Positions 1-10,754 of a stretch of 64,000 nucleotides of DNA are shown piece after piece. Every line of letters starts with the position of its first letter. Positions within the stretch are counted from its first letter, which is position 1. The notes beneath the pieces were generated by a model. That model was not told where the DNA came from. It saw nothing but the letters and a program-made list of their open reading frames with translations, and did no database searches. Source of the DNA: Klebsiella oxytoca. Lineage in GTDB: Bacteria; Pseudomonadota; Gammaproteobacteria; Enterobacterales; Enterobacteriaceae. A program made the position numbers and the translations under genes. Location of the stretch: positions 1,798,001 to 1,862,000 of the forward strand of contig NZ_CP046115.1 in the NCBI RefSeq assembly GCF_009707385.1, read 5' to 3'.

Positions 1-493
1 GATGACGCCAGGAGGCGGGATCCATTTCTGAATCAATCGCTTCACTAATTTTCACGTCAATGGGTTTCTCGCCGGTGCCGTACAGGGTGATTGCGCCAGA
101 AGCTGCCGGAACATATACGGTGCCCGTATATTCGCCCGGCATAATAGCGATAAACTGACGACGGTCAGAGTGGCGGGTAATTGCGGCATCCACTGCGGCC
201 TGAATTGTGGTGTGGGTTACGCCCTGCGCGCCCTCAGGCCCAACGATAAAGTCAGGCTGTGCAGGAAGGCTGATGGCGGCAGGACGCCAGGCTGCGGCGC
301 CAGGAGCCAGAGACTGGAAATAGCTCTCCGGTAAAAAGTTTTTTGCTTCATCGGCGGTTAACACTGGACGAGAAGCCGTGCCCGGCGCAGTCTGCGTTGA
401 GGGCTTTTGATCGGCAGGCGTCGAACTACAGGCGGACAGCGTCACGCCAAAGGCCAATGCCAGCGCCAGACGGGAAACGGAATATGTGTTCAT
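1..493 (-). CDS. ybhC: YbhC, outer-membrane lipoprotein of the pectinesterase-like family (5' part only)
   Basis: The gene starts at 493 and runs off the left edge, so only the first ~164 residues are seen. The N-terminus is a lipoprotein signal peptide with lipobox LSAC (cysteine at residue 22), followed by a Ser/Thr/Pro-rich linker. The stretch TIQAAVDAA and then AIMPGEYTGTVYVP is the start of a pectinesterase-type right-handed beta-helix. E. coli YbhC is an outer-membrane lipoprotein of this family reported to have acyl-CoA thioesterase activity. Its neighbour in E. coli is ybhB; here the hut cluster separates the two. The catalytic region lies outside the window, so activity cannot be judged. 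Confidence 0.9.
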   Translation of the reverse strand, partial: MNTYSVSRLALALAFGVTLSACSSTPADQKPSTQTAPGTASRPVLTADEAKNFLPESYFQSLAPGAAAWRPAAISLPAQPDFIVGPEGAQGVTHTTIQAAVDAAITRHSDRRQFIAIMPGEYTGTVYVPAASGAITLYGTGEKPIDVKISEAIDSEMDPASWRH

Positions 494-790
494 GTTGCTC
501 CGGGCAAGAATAAATCGAATAACAATACCCTGAATAATTAAAGTTACAGGCCGTTGGCAAGTAAGTGATTCCTCGCGGGCATAGTAAAACTATGTCACCG
601 AAGAGCACGAGCGTAGTCAGGGCACAGACAACTGAAAGTATTAAGGGCATAAGTCCTTTAAAGCCTGCTGTTGTATACCAAGTTAAGCGAAACGGGAAGA
701 CGTAGCACAAAAAAGTTGCCGCCTTTACATAATCAACGCCCGGAATGGGTCGCTTTTGATCACAAATAAATAACATTCGTAGCTCCCGGG

Positions 791-819
791 TTGACATTTC
801 GCGTGGGATTAAAATAAAT
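791..819 (+). promoter_or_regulatory. hutIG promoter (putative sigma-70)
   Basis: A perfect -35 hexamer TTGACA (791-796) is followed after 17 bp by ATAAAT (814-819), 30 bp before the hutI start. The HutC operator 819-829 overlaps the expected transcription start, which fits repression by HutC. Inferred from sequence only. Confidence 0.55.
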
Positions 820-833
820 GTCTATACAACCCA
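817..833. promoter_or_regulatory. HutC operator upstream of hutI
   Basis: The 11-mer TGTCTATACAA at 819-829 is the exact reverse complement of TTGTATAGACA at 3883-3893 in front of hutU. A shared site at both hut promoters, and nowhere else noticed, is what is expected of the HutC operator. HutC is known to bind both hut promoters in Klebsiella and Salmonella and to be released by urocanate. Confidence 0.75.
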
Positions 834-849
834 TGACAAGTTAACGGCT

Positions 850-2067
850 ATGACACATACCTTTTCCGAACGCGTAATCTGGCGAAACGCCCGTCTTGCC
901 ACTCTCGACCCCCGTAACTCTCGGCCTTACGGTCTGCTTGAAAACCATGCGCTGCTGGTGCGCGATGGCCGCATTGAGGCTATTGTTCCCGAACGCGATG
1001 TGCCGTCAGGGCGGCGCATCGACCTCGACGGCAGACTTATCACGCCGGGGCTGATTGACTGCCACACCCACCTGGTTTTTGGCGGCAGCCGGGCGCAGGA
1101 GTGGGAGCAGCGCCTGAACGGTGTCTCCTATCAGACTATTAGCGCCAACGGCGGCGGTATTAACGCTACCGTGCGCGCCACCCGGGAAAGCAGCGAAGCG
1201 GAGCTGCTGGCGCTGGCCCGGCGGAGGCTGGAGCGTCTGCTACGTGAAGGTGTCACCACTCTGGAGATCAAATCCGGCTATGGGCTGGATCTGGAAAACG
1301 AGCGCAAAATGCTGCGTGTTATACAACAGCTTGCCGCTACGCATGCCGTGGAGATTTCGCCGACGCTGCTCGCCGCTCACGCTACGCCGCCGGAATATAA
1401 AGGTGATCCGGACGGTTATATCAACCTGGTGTGTGAAACCATTCTCCCGGCGCTCTGGGAAGAGGGGTTATTCGAAAGCGTCGATGCCTTCTGCGAAAAC
1501 GTCGGCTTTAGTCCGGCGCAGACTGAACGGGTTTACAGTACGGCTCAGGCATTAGGTATCCCGGTAAAAGGACACGTTGAGCAGCTCTCTTCGCTTGGGG
1601 GCGCCGAATTAGTGAGCCGCTATAAAGGCCTTTCCGCCGACCATATTGAATACCTGACGCCAGAGGGCGTGGCGGCGATGCGCCGTAGCGGAACTGTGGC
1701 GGTACTCCTTCCCGGCGCATTCTATTTCCTTAACGAAACCCGTAAACCGCCTGTTGAACTGCTGCGGGAATATAACGTGCCGATGGCGGTGGCGACGGAC
1801 TACAACCCTGGCACCAGCCCCTTCGCCAGTCTCCATCTGGCGATGAATATGGCCTGCGTGAAGTTTGGCTTAACGCCGGAGGAGGCGTGGGCTGGGGTAA
1901 CCCGTCACGCGGCGCAGGCGCTGGGTCGTCAGGACAGCCACGGTCAGCTGGCGGCGGGCTTTGTCGCCGATTTCGCTATCTGGGATGCGGCGCATCCGGT
2001 TGAGATGGTTTATGAGCCGGGGCGCACTCCGCTCTGGCAACGCGTTGTTCGGGGAGAAATGGTATGA
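850..2067 (+). CDS. hutI: Imidazolonepropionase HutI
   Basis: Third enzyme of histidine degradation: hydrolyses 4-imidazolone-5-propionate to N-formimino-L-glutamate in the cytoplasm. The 405-residue length matches the family. It has the amidohydrolase metal motif CHTHLVFGG (residues 71-79), a second metal/catalytic region around AAHATPPE and GHVEQLS, and the late aspartate in [10 protein letters not shown]. The ATG at 850 lies downstream of the HutC operator. The stop codon overlaps the hutG start by 4 bp (ATGA), indicating translational coupling in a hutIG(C) operon. Repression by HutC and induction by urocanate are expected. Confidence 0.96.
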   Translation: MTHTFSERVIWRNARLATLDPRNSRPYGLLENHALLVRDGRIEAIVPERDVPSGRRIDLDGRLITPGLIDCHTHLVFGGSRAQEWEQRLNGVSYQTISANGGGINATVRATRESSEAELLALARRRLERLLREGVTTLEIKSGYGLDLENERKMLRVIQQLAATHAVEISPTLLAAHATPPEYKGDPDGYINLVCETILPALWEEGLFESVDAFCENVGFSPAQTERVYSTAQALGIPVKGHVEQLSSLGGAELVSRYKGLSADHIEYLTPEGVAAMRRSGTVAVLLPGAFYFLNETRKPPVELLREYNVPMAVATDYNPGTSPFASLHLAMNMACVKFGLTPEEAWAGVTRHAAQALGRQDSHGQLAAGFVADFAIWDAAHPVEMVYEPGRTPLWQRVVRGEMV

Positions 2068-3020
2068 ATCTTTGGCTACCTACGCTCGCAGAGCTGTGGC
2101 AGGGACGTGATGACAGCACGGAAGCGGCGAACGCGCTGCGCCTGTTTCAGACTATCCACCGGGCCGGGCGTTTTGAGCCACAGGCGGTGAGCGGTGATAT
2201 AGCTCTGCTCGGGTTCGCCTGTGATGAAGGGGTCCGGCGTAATAAAGGACGCACCGGCGCGGCAAAAGGGCCGGAAACCCTGCGTCGGGCGCTGGCGAAT
2301 ATGGCCAGCCATGACGGACACGACCGCTGCGTGGATATGGGAACCATCAGCGCGGTGGGTGAAGCGCTGGAAGAGGCGCAGCAGGGGCTGCGCGAAGCGG
2401 TTACGGCCTGCCAGCGTGCAGGTAAGCGTACGCTGGTACTGGGCGGCGGTCACGAGACGGCTTTCGGCCACGGCGCCGGGGTACTGGACGCTTTTCCCGC
2501 AGAAGAGGTCGGCATTATCAATCTCGATGCGCACCTTGATTTACGTTTTGCCGACCGGGCCAGCTCGGGTACGCCGTTCCGCCAGCTGGCGCTGGTCTGC
2601 GAAGCGCAGCGGCGCGCTTTTCATTATACCTGTATCGGCGTAAGCCGTGCCGCCAATACCCAGGCGCTGCTGGACGAGGCTGCCCGCCGCGAGGTGACGA
2701 TTATCGAGGATCTGGAAGTTCTTCACTCCCTTGAGGCGCGAGTTATCCCGGAAATCGAGCGTAATATTGCCCGCTACGATCGCCTGTATCTCACTATCGA
2801 TCTTGATGTGCTGCCCGCTCGCGAAATGCCTGCCGTCTCCGCACCTGCCGCACTCGGCATCCCGCTGGCTATGCTGCTGAGAATCATCGAGCCGCTGTGC
2901 CGCAGCGGTAAGCTTCAGGCGGTGGACCTGGTTGAGTTTAATCCACAGTATGATATTGACAGCCAGGGAGCCCGCGCGGCGGCCCGTCTGGCATGGCAAA
3001 TCGCCCATTGGTGGCGCTAG
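2064..3020 (+). CDS. hutG: Formimidoylglutamase HutG
   Basis: Hydrolyses N-formimino-L-glutamate to glutamate and formamide, the last step of the short (enteric) histidine pathway. It belongs to the arginase/agmatinase (ureohydrolase) family; the binuclear manganese ligands are visible in GGGHE (about residues 127-131), NLDAHLDLR (153-161) and TIDLDVLP (near 245). At 318 residues it has the usual length. It overlaps hutI by 4 bp and is followed by hutC after 52 bp. Confidence 0.96.
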   Translation: MNLWLPTLAELWQGRDDSTEAANALRLFQTIHRAGRFEPQAVSGDIALLGFACDEGVRRNKGRTGAAKGPETLRRALANMASHDGHDRCVDMGTISAVGEALEEAQQGLREAVTACQRAGKRTLVLGGGHETAFGHGAGVLDAFPAEEVGIINLDAHLDLRFADRASSGTPFRQLALVCEAQRRAFHYTCIGVSRAANTQALLDEAARREVTIIEDLEVLHSLEARVIPEIERNIARYDRLYLTIDLDVLPAREMPAVSAPAALGIPLAMLLRIIEPLCRSGKLQAVDLVEFNPQYDIDSQGARAAARLAWQIAHWWR

Positions 3021-3072
3021 CGATTCAGTATATTCTGGATGTTTCGTCGCCCATTGCACAAGGAAGCCCGGC

Positions 3073-3798
3073 ATGTTCTCACCGCAACCTCGTTCCGCGC
3101 CTGCGCCATTCTATGAAAAGGTGAAGCAGGCAATCAGCGAAAAGATCCACAGCGGCGTCTGGCGGCCGCACGATCGTATTCCTTCGGAGGCGGAGCTGGT
3201 GGCGCAGTTTGGCTTTAGCCGGATGACCATCAATCGGGCGCTGCGCGAGCTGACCGATGAAGGTCTGCTGGTGCGGCTACAGGGGGTGGGGACTTTTGTC
3301 GCCGAGCCGAAAGGGCAGTCGGCGCTGTTCGAAGTGCGCAGCATCGCTGAAGAAATCGCCTCTCGCCATCATCAGCACCGCTGTGAGGTGCTCCTGCTGG
3401 AAGAGACTCAGGCCGATCTGATTCAGGCGGCGGCGCTGAACGTAGCCGCTGGCACGCGGATTTTTCATTCGCTGATGGTGCATTTTGAAAATGAGATCCC
3501 GGTACAGATCGAGGACCGCTGCGTAAACGCCGCCGTGATACCGGACTATTTGCGTCAGGATTATACCGCCACCACGCCCCACGACTATCTGTCGCTGATC
3601 GCCCCCTTGACCGAGGGAGAACATATCGTTGAGGCGGTACAGGCAACGGCTGAGGAGTGCGCCCTGCTGCAAATCCACGCCCACGACCCGTGTTTGCTGA
3701 TCCGCCGTCGCACCTGGTCCACCACCCATATTGTCTCCCACGCGCGCCTGCTTTTTCCCGGTAGCCGCTACCGTCTCCAGGGGCATTTCGCTTCCTGA
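3073..3798 (+). CDS. hutC: HutC, GntR-family repressor of the hut genes
   Basis: A 241-residue transcriptional repressor with an N-terminal winged helix-turn-helix of the GntR type (about residues 10-75, with SEAELVAQFGFSRMTINRAL) and a C-terminal UTRA ligand domain that in HutC binds urocanate. The start at 3073 is chosen because AGGAAG lies 8 bp before it and the protein then begins like other HutC proteins; the same frame is open upstream from 2932, but that would overlap hutG. It lies directly after hutG and before the hutUH promoter, so it is autoregulated through the operator before hutI. Confidence 0.93.
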   Translation: MFSPQPRSAPAPFYEKVKQAISEKIHSGVWRPHDRIPSEAELVAQFGFSRMTINRALRELTDEGLLVRLQGVGTFVAEPKGQSALFEVRSIAEEIASRHHQHRCEVLLLEETQADLIQAAALNVAAGTRIFHSLMVHFENEIPVQIEDRCVNAAVIPDYLRQDYTATTPHDYLSLIAPLTEGEHIVEAVQATAEECALLQIHAHDPCLLIRRRTWSTTHIVSHARLLFPGSRYRLQGHFAS

Positions 3799-3837
3799 TC
3801 CTCCTGCGCGTCGGCAAAACGTGATTGCTGACGCAAT

Positions 3838-3852
3838 ATAACAAAAATGTAT
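3838..3852. promoter_or_regulatory. Candidate NAC site upstream of hutU
   Basis: ATA-N9-TAT at 3838-3852 fits the short consensus for NAC, the LysR-type regulator that activates hutUH under nitrogen limitation in Klebsiella. It sits about 30 bp upstream of the HutC operator, a position suited to activation. The motif is short, so the call rests on location. Confidence 0.5.
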
Positions 3853-3879
3853 CATTTCTGTTAAATCCTGGCTTGCGCA

Positions 3880-3897
3880 TGCTTGTATAGACAAGTA
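3880..3897. promoter_or_regulatory. HutC operator upstream of hutU
   Basis: CTTG-TATAGA-CAAG at 3882-3895 is a near-perfect inverted repeat and contains TTGTATAGACA, identical (reverse complement) to the site before hutI. It lies about 45 bp before the hutU start. Confidence 0.8.
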
Positions 3898-3941
3898 TAT
3901 GTATTTGCGTACCCAACGTTAATTGTCAGGAGAAACCCCCG

Positions 3942-5630
3942 ATGTCGCAAAGCAAATACCGCCAGCAGGACGTACGTGCGCCGCGTGGCACGACGTTAAA
4001 TGCGAAGAGCTGGCTGACCGAAGCCCCGCTGCGAATGCTCATGAATAACCTCGACCCGGATGTCGCCGAAAACCCGCATGAGCTGGTGGTATACGGTGGT
4101 ATCGGACGCGCGGCGCGTAACTGGGAATGCTATGACGCTATCGTGAAGGCGCTGAAAAATCTCGAGAGCGATGAAACATTGCTGGTGCAGTCCGGCAAGC
4201 CGGTGGGCGTCTTCAAAACCCATGAAAACTCGCCACGCGTGCTGATCGCCAACTCCAACCTGGTGCCGCACTGGGCAACCTGGGAACACTTTAACGAACT
4301 GGATGCCAAAGGTCTGGCGATGTACGGCCAGATGACCGCCGGAAGCTGGATTTACATCGGCAGCCAGGGCATCGTGCAGGGCACCTATGAAACTTTCGTG
4401 GAAGCCGGTCGCCAGCATTACCAGGGCAGCCTGAAGGGCCGCTGGGTACTGACCGCCGGCCTGGGCGGTATGGGCGGCGCGCAGCCGCTGGCCGCAACCT
4501 TAGCCGGGGCCTGTTCGCTGAATATTGAATGCCAGCAGAGCCGTATCGATTTCCGCCTGCGCACCCGCTACGTTGACGAACAGGCAACGTCGCTGGATGA
4601 CGCTCTGGCACGTATCAAGAAATACACCGCTGAGGGCCGGGCCATCTCAATCGCCCTGTGCGGTAATGCGGCGGAAATCGTGCCGGAAATGGTCAAGCGC
4701 GGCGTCCGTCCTGACATGGTGACCGATCAGACCAGCGCCCACGATCCGCTGCACGGCTATCTGCCGAAAGGCTGGAGCTGGGAAGAGTATCAGGCTAAAG
4801 CCGAAGCGGACCCGCAGGGGACAATCCTGGCGGCGAAGCGCTCAATGGCCGACCATGTACAGGCAATGCTGGCTTTCCACGCAATGGGCGTGCCGACGTT
4901 TGACTATGGCAATAATATTCGCCAGATGGCCCAGGAGATGGGCGTTAGCAATGCGTTTGCTTTCCCCGGTTTCGTTCCCGCCTATATTCGTCCGCTGTTC
5001 TGCCGCGGCATTGGCCCGTTCCGCTGGGTTGCCCTGTCCGGCGACCCGCAGGATATCTATAAAACCGATGCCAAAGTGAAAGAGATTGTTAAAGACGATA
5101 AGCATCTGCATCACTGGCTGGACATGGCCCGGGAGCGCATTAGCTTCCAGGGGCTTCCGGCGCGTATCTGCTGGGTAGGACTGGAGTGGCGGCAGAAGCT
5201 GGGGCTGGCGTTTAACGAAATGGTGCGCAGCGGCGAAGTCTCCGCGCCGATCGTCATCGGCCGCGACCATCTTGATTCCGGTTCGGTCGCCAGCCCGAAC
5301 CGCGAAACGGAAGCGATGCGCGATGGTTCCGACGCTGTCTCCGACTGGCCGCTGCTCAACGCCTTGCTGAATACCGCCAGCGGTGCGACCTGGGTGTCGC
5401 TGCATCACGGCGGCGGAGTAGGGATGGGCTTTTCGCAGCACTCCGGGATGGTTATCGTTTGTGACGGTACCGATGAAGCGGCGGCGCGTATCGCCCGCGT
5501 TCTGCACAACGACCCGGCGACCGGCGTTATGCGTCATGCTGATGCGGGTTACGATATCGCCATTGAGTGCGCGACAGAACAAGGTTTGAATCTTCCGATG
5601 GTAGCAGCAACGCAGGGGCACGCTAAATGA
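3942..5630 (+). CDS. hutU: Urocanate hydratase HutU
   Basis: Second step of histidine degradation: NAD-dependent hydration of urocanate to imidazolonepropionate. The 562-residue length is standard. Recognisable blocks include the nucleotide-binding [12 protein letters not shown] (about 172-183), [21 protein letters not shown] and the conserved cysteine in [15 protein letters not shown] lies 9 bp before the ATG. It overlaps hutH by 4 bp. The gene order hutU-hutH behind a HutC/NAC-type control region is that of Klebsiella. Confidence 0.97.
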   Translation: MSQSKYRQQDVRAPRGTTLNAKSWLTEAPLRMLMNNLDPDVAENPHELVVYGGIGRAARNWECYDAIVKALKNLESDETLLVQSGKPVGVFKTHENSPRVLIANSNLVPHWATWEHFNELDAKGLAMYGQMTAGSWIYIGSQGIVQGTYETFVEAGRQHYQGSLKGRWVLTAGLGGMGGAQPLAATLAGACSLNIECQQSRIDFRLRTRYVDEQATSLDDALARIKKYTAEGRAISIALCGNAAEIVPEMVKRGVRPDMVTDQTSAHDPLHGYLPKGWSWEEYQAKAEADPQGTILAAKRSMADHVQAMLAFHAMGVPTFDYGNNIRQMAQEMGVSNAFAFPGFVPAYIRPLFCRGIGPFRWVALSGDPQDIYKTDAKVKEIVKDDKHLHHWLDMARERISFQGLPARICWVGLEWRQKLGLAFNEMVRSGEVSAPIVIGRDHLDSGSVASPNRETEAMRDGSDAVSDWPLLNALLNTASGATWVSLHHGGGVGMGFSQHSGMVIVCDGTDEAAARIARVLHNDPATGVMRHADAGYDIAIECATEQGLNLPMVAATQGHAK

Positions 5631-7150
5631 ACGCTTTAACACTGATTCCGGGCCAACTCAGCCTGTCGCAGCTGCGCGACATCTACAGCCAGCCGCTGAA
5701 AGTGACTCTTGACGAGAGCGCCTTCGCGGCGATCGATGACAGCGTTGCCTGCGTTAACGCGATTCTGGCGGAAGGCCGTACCGCTTACGGTATCAACACC
5801 GGTTTTGGCCTGCTGGCGCAAACCCGTATCTCCACCGATGACCTGGAAAATCTTCAGCGTTCTCTGGTGCTGTCGCACGCGGCGGGGATTGGCGAACCGC
5901 TGGATGATGACCTTGCTCGCCTGATTATGGTGCTGAAGATTAACAGCCTGTCACGCGGCTTTTCCGGGATCCGTCTGAGCGTGATTCAGGCGCTGATTGG
6001 CCTGGTTAACGCAGGCGTGACGCCGTGGATCCCGGCAAAAGGTTCGGTCGGCGCGTCTGGCGATCTTGCGCCGCTGGCGCATATGTCCTTAACCCTACTC
6101 GGCGAGGGGAAAGCGCGGGTGCGCGGCGGGGAGTGGCTACCGGCAACGCAGGCGCTGCGTCAGGCAGGGCTTGAACCAATCACGCTGGCGGCGAAAGAGG
6201 GACTGGCGCTGCTCAACGGCACGCAGGCCTCGACGGCATTTGCTCTGCGCGGCCTGTTCGAAGCCGAAGACCTGTTTGCTTCCGCGGTGGTCTGCGGGGC
6301 GTTAACCACCGAGGCGGCGCTCGGATCGCGTCGTCCGTTTGACCCGCGTATTCATGAAGCGCGCGGCCAGCGCGGGCAGATTGACGCCGCGGCGCTCTAT
6401 CGCCACCTGCTCACCGATGACAGCGCCATTTCCCGGTCGCATCATAACTGCACCAAGGTGCAGGATCCGTACTCTTTGCGCTGTCAGCCGCAGGTGATGG
6501 GCGCCTGCCTGACCCAGCTTCGCCAGGCGGCGGAAGTGCTACTGGTTGAAGCGAACGCGGTCTCTGATAACCCGCTGGTATTTGCCAGCGAGAACGACGT
6601 GATCTCCGGCGGCAACTTCCACGCCGAACCGGTGGCGATGGCGGCGGATAATATCGCGCTGGCGATTGCCGAAATTGGCTCGCTGTCCGAGCGCCGAATC
6701 GCCCTGATGATGGACAGCCATATGTCGCAGCTGCCGCCTTTCCTGGTGAAAAACGGCGGCGTCAACTCGGGTTTTATGATTGCCCAGGTGACGGCGGCGG
6801 CGCTGGCCAGTGAGAATAAAGCGCTGTCGCACCCGCACAGCGTGGACAGCCTGCCGACCTCCGCCAACCAGGAAGACCACGTCTCGATGGCTCCGGCCGC
6901 CGGTCGTCGTCTGTGGGCGATGGCGGAAAACACCCGCGGCGTACTGGCCGTTGAGTGGTTAGCTTCCGTGCAGGGGCTGGATATGCGCGAAGGCCTGACC
7001 AGCAGCCCGCTGCTGGAAGAGGCGCGCCTTCTGCTGCGCGAAAGAGTCACTCACTACACCGAGGACCGCTTCTTCGCCCCGGATATCGAAAACGCTATTG
7101 AGCTTCTGGCGGCGCGTCATCTGACGCGGCTGCTGCCTGCCGTGCTCTAA
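5627..7150 (+). CDS. hutH: Histidine ammonia-lyase HutH
   Basis: First step of histidine degradation: converts L-histidine to urocanate and ammonia. The 507-residue protein has the Ala-Ser-Gly triplet within [17 protein letters not shown] (about residues 138-154) that cyclises to the MIO electrophile, plus the family blocks GINTGFGLL and the NPLVF region. Its start overlaps the hutU stop (ATGA). The urocanate it makes is the inducer that releases HutC. Confidence 0.97.
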   Translation: MNALTLIPGQLSLSQLRDIYSQPLKVTLDESAFAAIDDSVACVNAILAEGRTAYGINTGFGLLAQTRISTDDLENLQRSLVLSHAAGIGEPLDDDLARLIMVLKINSLSRGFSGIRLSVIQALIGLVNAGVTPWIPAKGSVGASGDLAPLAHMSLTLLGEGKARVRGGEWLPATQALRQAGLEPITLAAKEGLALLNGTQASTAFALRGLFEAEDLFASAVVCGALTTEAALGSRRPFDPRIHEARGQRGQIDAAALYRHLLTDDSAISRSHHNCTKVQDPYSLRCQPQVMGACLTQLRQAAEVLLVEANAVSDNPLVFASENDVISGGNFHAEPVAMAADNIALAIAEIGSLSERRIALMMDSHMSQLPPFLVKNGGVNSGFMIAQVTAAALASENKALSHPHSVDSLPTSANQEDHVSMAPAAGRRLWAMAENTRGVLAVEWLASVQGLDMREGLTSSPLLEEARLLLRERVTHYTEDRFFAPDIENAIELLAARHLTRLLPAVL

Positions 7151-7174
7151 ACCATCGCTGTTCTCTGTACCTGC

Positions 7175-7199
7175 GCCGGGAGGATCTCTTCTTCCCGGC
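7175..7199 (+). terminator. Stem-loop between hutH and the permease gene
   Basis: GCCGGGA (7175-7181) pairs perfectly with TCCCGGC (7193-7199) around an 11-base loop. There is no run of T after it, so it is a weak or attenuating stem rather than a strong terminator and may lower expression of the downstream permease. Confidence 0.35.
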
Positions 7200-7250
7200 C
7201 ACTCTACACGCATATTTGTCGTCGTATAAAAACTATCAGGACACTTGCAT

Positions 7251-8633
7251 ATGCAACAACAACACAAGCCACACCTGCTGCGCGGGCTGAATGCCCGGCA
7301 CATACGTTTTATCGCGCTCGGCTCCGCTATTGGTACCGGGCTGTTTTATGGCTCGGCATCGGCAATCAAGGCCGCTGGTCCGGCGGTACTGCTGGCGTAT
7401 CTGATTGGCGGCGCGGCGGTGTTTATCGTGATGCGCGCGCTGGGGGAAATGGCGGTACGCAACCCTGTTTCCGGCTCCTTCAGCAGCTACGCGCGCCAGT
7501 ATCTTGGCCCGCTGGCGGGGTTTATCACCGGCTGGACCTACACCTTTGAGATGGTGATCGTCGCCCTCGCGGACGTGACCGCTTTCGGCATCTACATGGG
7601 GCTGTGGTATCCCGATGTTCCGCGCTGGATCTGGGTGCTGAGCATTATCTTTTTTATCGGCGCCATGAACCTGTGCAGCGTGCGCGTTTTTGGCGAGATG
7701 GAGTTCTGGCTATCTCTGATCAAAGTGGTGGCGATTATCGCCATGATTGTGGCGGGCGGCAGCATTATTTTCTTCGGATTCGGTAACGCCTTCCCGGCAA
7801 CTGGGCTGGATAACCTATGGAACCATGGCGGCTTTGCCCCTAACGGCTGGGAGGGGATCGTGGCCTCGCTTGGGATCGTGATGTTTGCCTTTGGCGGCGT
7901 TGAGATCATTGGCGTCACCGCGGCGGAAGCGAAGGATCCGCACAAGGTGATCCCGCAGGCGATCAATACGATTCCGCTGCGTATCGTGTTGTTTTACGTC
8001 TGCACTCTGGCGATTCTGATGGCGATTTTCCCGTGGAACAGCTTCGGCGAACGGGGTAGTCCTTTCGTACTGATTTTTGATGGCCTGGGCATTCCGGCGG
8101 CGGCAACCATTCTGAATATCATCGTCATCAGCGCCAGTATTTCGGCGATTAACAGCGATATTTTTGGCGCGGGGCGGATGATGTACGGTATGGCCAAAGA
8201 GGGGCTGGCGCCGAAGAGCTTCCAGCGTATCGCCAGCAACGGCGTGCCGTGGATGACGGTGGTGGTGATGGGCGTGGCGCTGCTGGCGGCGGTGGTGCTT
8301 AACTATCTGATGCCGGAGCAGGTTTTTGTGTTGATTGCCTCGCTGGCGGCCTTCGCGACGGTGTGGGTCTGGCTGATGATCCTGCTGGCGCACTTTGCGA
8401 TGCGTCGTGGTTTGTCTGAAGAAGAGCGTCGTAATATCGCCTTCCCGGTGCCGTTCTGGCCGCTTGCTCCGCTGCTTACCCTGCTGTTTATGGGGCTAGT
8501 GATCGCGGTGCTGGGGATGGTCGAGGAGACGCGGATTGCGCTGATTGCCGGTCTGGTGTGGCTCGGCCTGCTGACGGCGGTGTGGTTTGCGCGGGTGCGC
8601 AAAAACGCCGTGCAGGCGGTGACGGAATCGTGA
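7251..8633 (+). CDS. hutT: Amino-acid permease, probable histidine transporter (HutT/ProY type)
   Basis: A 460-residue inner-membrane transporter of the amino acid-polyamine-organocation superfamily. About 12 hydrophobic segments are seen; the N-terminus carries the consensus [18 protein letters not shown] (loop and TM1) and [13 protein letters not shown]. The nearest relatives known to me are ProY and HutT of enteric and pseudomonad hut clusters. The ATG at 7251 is chosen because CAGGA lies about 9 bp before it; a TTG two codons earlier is less likely. Its position 100 bp after hutH suggests histidine uptake for the pathway. Substrate is inferred from context. Confidence 0.85.
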   Translation: MQQQHKPHLLRGLNARHIRFIALGSAIGTGLFYGSASAIKAAGPAVLLAYLIGGAAVFIVMRALGEMAVRNPVSGSFSSYARQYLGPLAGFITGWTYTFEMVIVALADVTAFGIYMGLWYPDVPRWIWVLSIIFFIGAMNLCSVRVFGEMEFWLSLIKVVAIIAMIVAGGSIIFFGFGNAFPATGLDNLWNHGGFAPNGWEGIVASLGIVMFAFGGVEIIGVTAAEAKDPHKVIPQAINTIPLRIVLFYVCTLAILMAIFPWNSFGERGSPFVLIFDGLGIPAAATILNIIVISASISAINSDIFGAGRMMYGMAKEGLAPKSFQRIASNGVPWMTVVVMGVALLAAVVLNYLMPEQVFVLIASLAAFATVWVWLMILLAHFAMRRGLSEEERRNIAFPVPFWPLAPLLTLLFMGLVIAVLGMVEETRIALIAGLVWLGLLTAVWFARVRKNAVQAVTES

Positions 8634-8643
8634 TTGTTTTGGT

Positions 8644-8733
8644 TTACCCGGGTTGCGGCTGACGCCTTACCCGGGCTACCCAATCGCACTCACCTGTAGC
8701 CCGGATAAGGCGTTTACGCCGCCATCCGGGGAT
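8644..8733. repeat. REP (BIME) pair
   Basis: Two facing repetitive extragenic palindrome units: one around GACGCCTTACCCGGGCTACC (8661-8680) and one around TGTAGCCCGGATAAGGCG (8695-8712). They fill the 99 bp between the convergent permease gene and ybhB. Confidence 0.85.
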
Positions 8734-9209
8734 TAGCTAAACAGGGCGGTAATCGACGCGCTGCCGAGGCTGTGGAAATGGACGTTAAAGCCTACCATCG
8801 CGCCGCTTGCGCCCTCATCAACATCAATTTTATCGACGTCCAGCGCGTGGACGGTAAAGATATAACGGTGGGTCTCGCCCTTCGGCGGCGCCGCGCCGCC
8901 GTATCCCGCCTGACCAAAATCGGTACGGGTCTGGATGGCCTCTTCCGGCAGTTCGGCCTGGCCGGAGCCAGCTCCTTGCGGTAACACGCGGGTATCGGCC
9001 GGAAGGTTGGCCACCAGCCAGTGCCACCAGCCGGAACCGGTCGGGGCATCGGGATCAAAACAGGTCACCACAAAGCTTTTAGTGCCGGCCGGGACCTCAT
9101 CCCACGCCAGGTGCGGTGAAATATTATCGCCATCGTAGCCCATGCCGTTGAAGACATGACGATTAGGCAGCTTCTCGCCATCCTGCAAATCATGACTGAT
9201 TAATTTCAT
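8733..9209 (-). CDS. ybhB: YbhB, PEBP/Raf-kinase-inhibitor-like protein
   Basis: A 158-residue cytoplasmic protein, the same length as E. coli YbhB, of the phosphatidylethanolamine-binding protein family. The anion-pocket motifs are visible in FDPDAPTGSGWWHWLVANLP and GYGGAAPP. The start at 9209 (MKLISHD) is preferred over an in-frame start at 9242 because GGAGA lies just before it. Biological role in bacteria is not established. It lies next to bioA as in E. coli. Confidence 0.94.
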   Translation of the reverse strand: MKLISHDLQDGEKLPNRHVFNGMGYDGDNISPHLAWDEVPAGTKSFVVTCFDPDAPTGSGWWHWLVANLPADTRVLPQGAGSGQAELPEEAIQTRTDFGQAGYGGAAPPKGETHRYIFTVHALDVDKIDVDEGASGAMVGFNVHFHSLGSASITALFS

Positions 9210-9278
9210 CGTCTCTCCTCGCATTAATTCACTGATTAGCAAAGAAGTGTAGCGCGTGCGCCGCGCCTTTACCGTCTC

Positions 9279-10568
9279 TTATTCGCTAAAAAATGTTTCA
9301 TCCTGAACGGCGATGTTAACCGCCCGCGTCAGGCGGCTCAGCTGTGCCGGCGTAATGATGTACGGCGGCATCAGGTAGATCAGGCGACCGAACGGGCGGA
9401 TCCATACGCCTTGCTCGACGAAAAAGCGTTGCAGGGCCGCCATGTTGACCGGACGGCGGGTTTCGACAACGCCAATCGCGCCAAGAACGCGGACATCGGC
9501 AACCAGGGCGGATTCTCGTGCCGCGGCCAGCCCGGCTTTGAGCTGCGCTTCAATAGCGGCCACCTGCTGCTGCCACTCGCCGCTTTCCAGCAGGCGCAGG
9601 CTCTCGGTCGCCACCGCGCAGGCCAGCGGATTGCCCATAAAGGTCGGTCCGTGCATAAAGCAGCCCGCTTCGCCGTCGCTGATGGTTTCCGCCACCAGCC
9701 GGGTGGTGATGGCGGCGGAAAGCGTCATGGTGCCGCCGGTCAGCGCTTTACCAAGGCACAGAATATCCGCTGCGATATCCGCGTGCTCGCAGGCGAACAG
9801 CTTACCGGTACGACCGAAACCGGTGGCAATCTCATCGGCTATCAGCAAAATGCCTTCGCGATCGCACATCTTGCGGATTCGCCGCAGCCACTCGGGATGG
9901 TACATCCGCATTCCGCCTGCGCCCTGCACTATGGGCTCGAGGATCACCGCCGCGATTTCATGGCGATGGGCGGCCATCAGCCGGGCGAACGGCACCATAT
10001 CCCGTTCGTCCCACTCGCCGTCGAAGCGGCTTTGCGGCGCCGGGGCAAAGAGGTTATCCGGCAGATAACCCTGCCACAGGCTGTGCATCGAGTTCGTCGG
10101 ATCGCAGACCGACATCGCGCCGAAGGTATCGCCGTGATAGCCGTTGCGGAAGGTAAGAAAGCGCCGGCGCGGGTCGCCCTTCGCCTGCCAGTACTGTAGC
10201 GCCATTTTCATCGCCACTTCGACGGCAACGGAGCCGGAATCGGCGAGGAATACGCATTCTAGACTTTCCGGAGTCATCGCCACCAGCTGGCGGCACAGGG
10301 CGACGGCGGAAGGATGGGTAATCCCGCCGAACATGACGTGCGACATCCGATCAATCTGCATTTTCATTGCCGCGTTCAGCCGCGGGTGATTGTAGCCATG
10401 AATGGCCGCCCACCAGGACGACATACCGTCAACCAGCTGTTCGCCGCCGGACAGGGTCAGCTCACAGCCATGGGCTGATACCACTGGATAGACCGGCAGC
10501 GGCGAAGTCATTGAAGTGTAAGGGTGCCAGATATGGCGCCGATCGAAAGCGAGATCGTCCGTTGTCAT
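9279..10568 (-). CDS. bioA: Adenosylmethionine-8-amino-7-oxononanoate aminotransferase BioA
   Basis: Converts 7-keto-8-aminopelargonate to 7,8-diaminopelargonate using S-adenosylmethionine as amino donor (PLP enzyme). It is 429 residues long, as in E. coli. The PLP lysine is in [11 protein letters not shown] (about residue 274), and [12 protein letters not shown] is the conserved aspartate region. The start at 10568 (MTTDDLAFD) is used instead of 10586 because it matches the E. coli N-terminus. It is divergent from bioB across the BirA operator and therefore repressed by biotinyl-AMP-BirA. Confidence 0.97.
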   Translation of the reverse strand: MTTDDLAFDRRHIWHPYTSMTSPLPVYPVVSAHGCELTLSGGEQLVDGMSSWWAAIHGYNHPRLNAAMKMQIDRMSHVMFGGITHPSAVALCRQLVAMTPESLECVFLADSGSVAVEVAMKMALQYWQAKGDPRRRFLTFRNGYHGDTFGAMSVCDPTNSMHSLWQGYLPDNLFAPAPQSRFDGEWDERDMVPFARLMAAHRHEIAAVILEPIVQGAGGMRMYHPEWLRRIRKMCDREGILLIADEIATGFGRTGKLFACEHADIAADILCLGKALTGGTMTLSAAITTRLVAETISDGEAGCFMHGPTFMGNPLACAVATESLRLLESGEWQQQVAAIEAQLKAGLAAARESALVADVRVLGAIGVVETRRPVNMAALQRFFVEQGVWIRPFGRLIYLMPPYIITPAQLSRLTRAVNIAVQDETFFSE

Positions 10569-10574
10569 AATCGA

Positions 10575-10610
10575 CTTGTAAACCATTTTGAAAACATTTA
10601 GGTTTACAAG
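10575..10610. promoter_or_regulatory. BirA operator (bioO) between bioA and bioB
   Basis: CTTGTAAACC (10575-10584) and GGTTTACAAG (10601-10610) form a perfect 10-bp inverted repeat with a 16-bp spacer, the architecture of the E. coli biotin operator. It controls both divergent bio promoters when bound by the BirA dimer loaded with biotinyl-5'-AMP. Confidence 0.95.
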
Positions 10611-10754
10611 TCTACACTGAACTTACAATGAATCGTACACAAAATATTTCGCGCAGCATCGAGGCGGCAAACTTCACTATGTGACCGGGGTGCGCGAGTG
10701 CAGCCAACAAAGAGGCCGTGTGAAATAGAACCTGTACGACTTTTGGAGAGGCTA

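Larger units (their letters stand above)
494..849. promoter_or_regulatory. ybhC-hutI divergent intergenic region
   Basis: These 356 bases separate the divergent ybhC and hutI genes. The right end holds the hutI promoter and a HutC operator, annotated separately. The left part must carry the ybhC promoter on the minus strand, but no clear -35/-10 pair stands out. A minus-strand open frame crossing it has no recognisable protein features and is not called. Confidence 0.5.

Noticed and set aside
426..797. Minus-strand 123-codon frame between ybhC and hutI
   Set aside because: Overlaps the start of ybhC and the hutI control region, and shows no recognisable domain; Cys/Tyr-rich composition typical of a chance frame.
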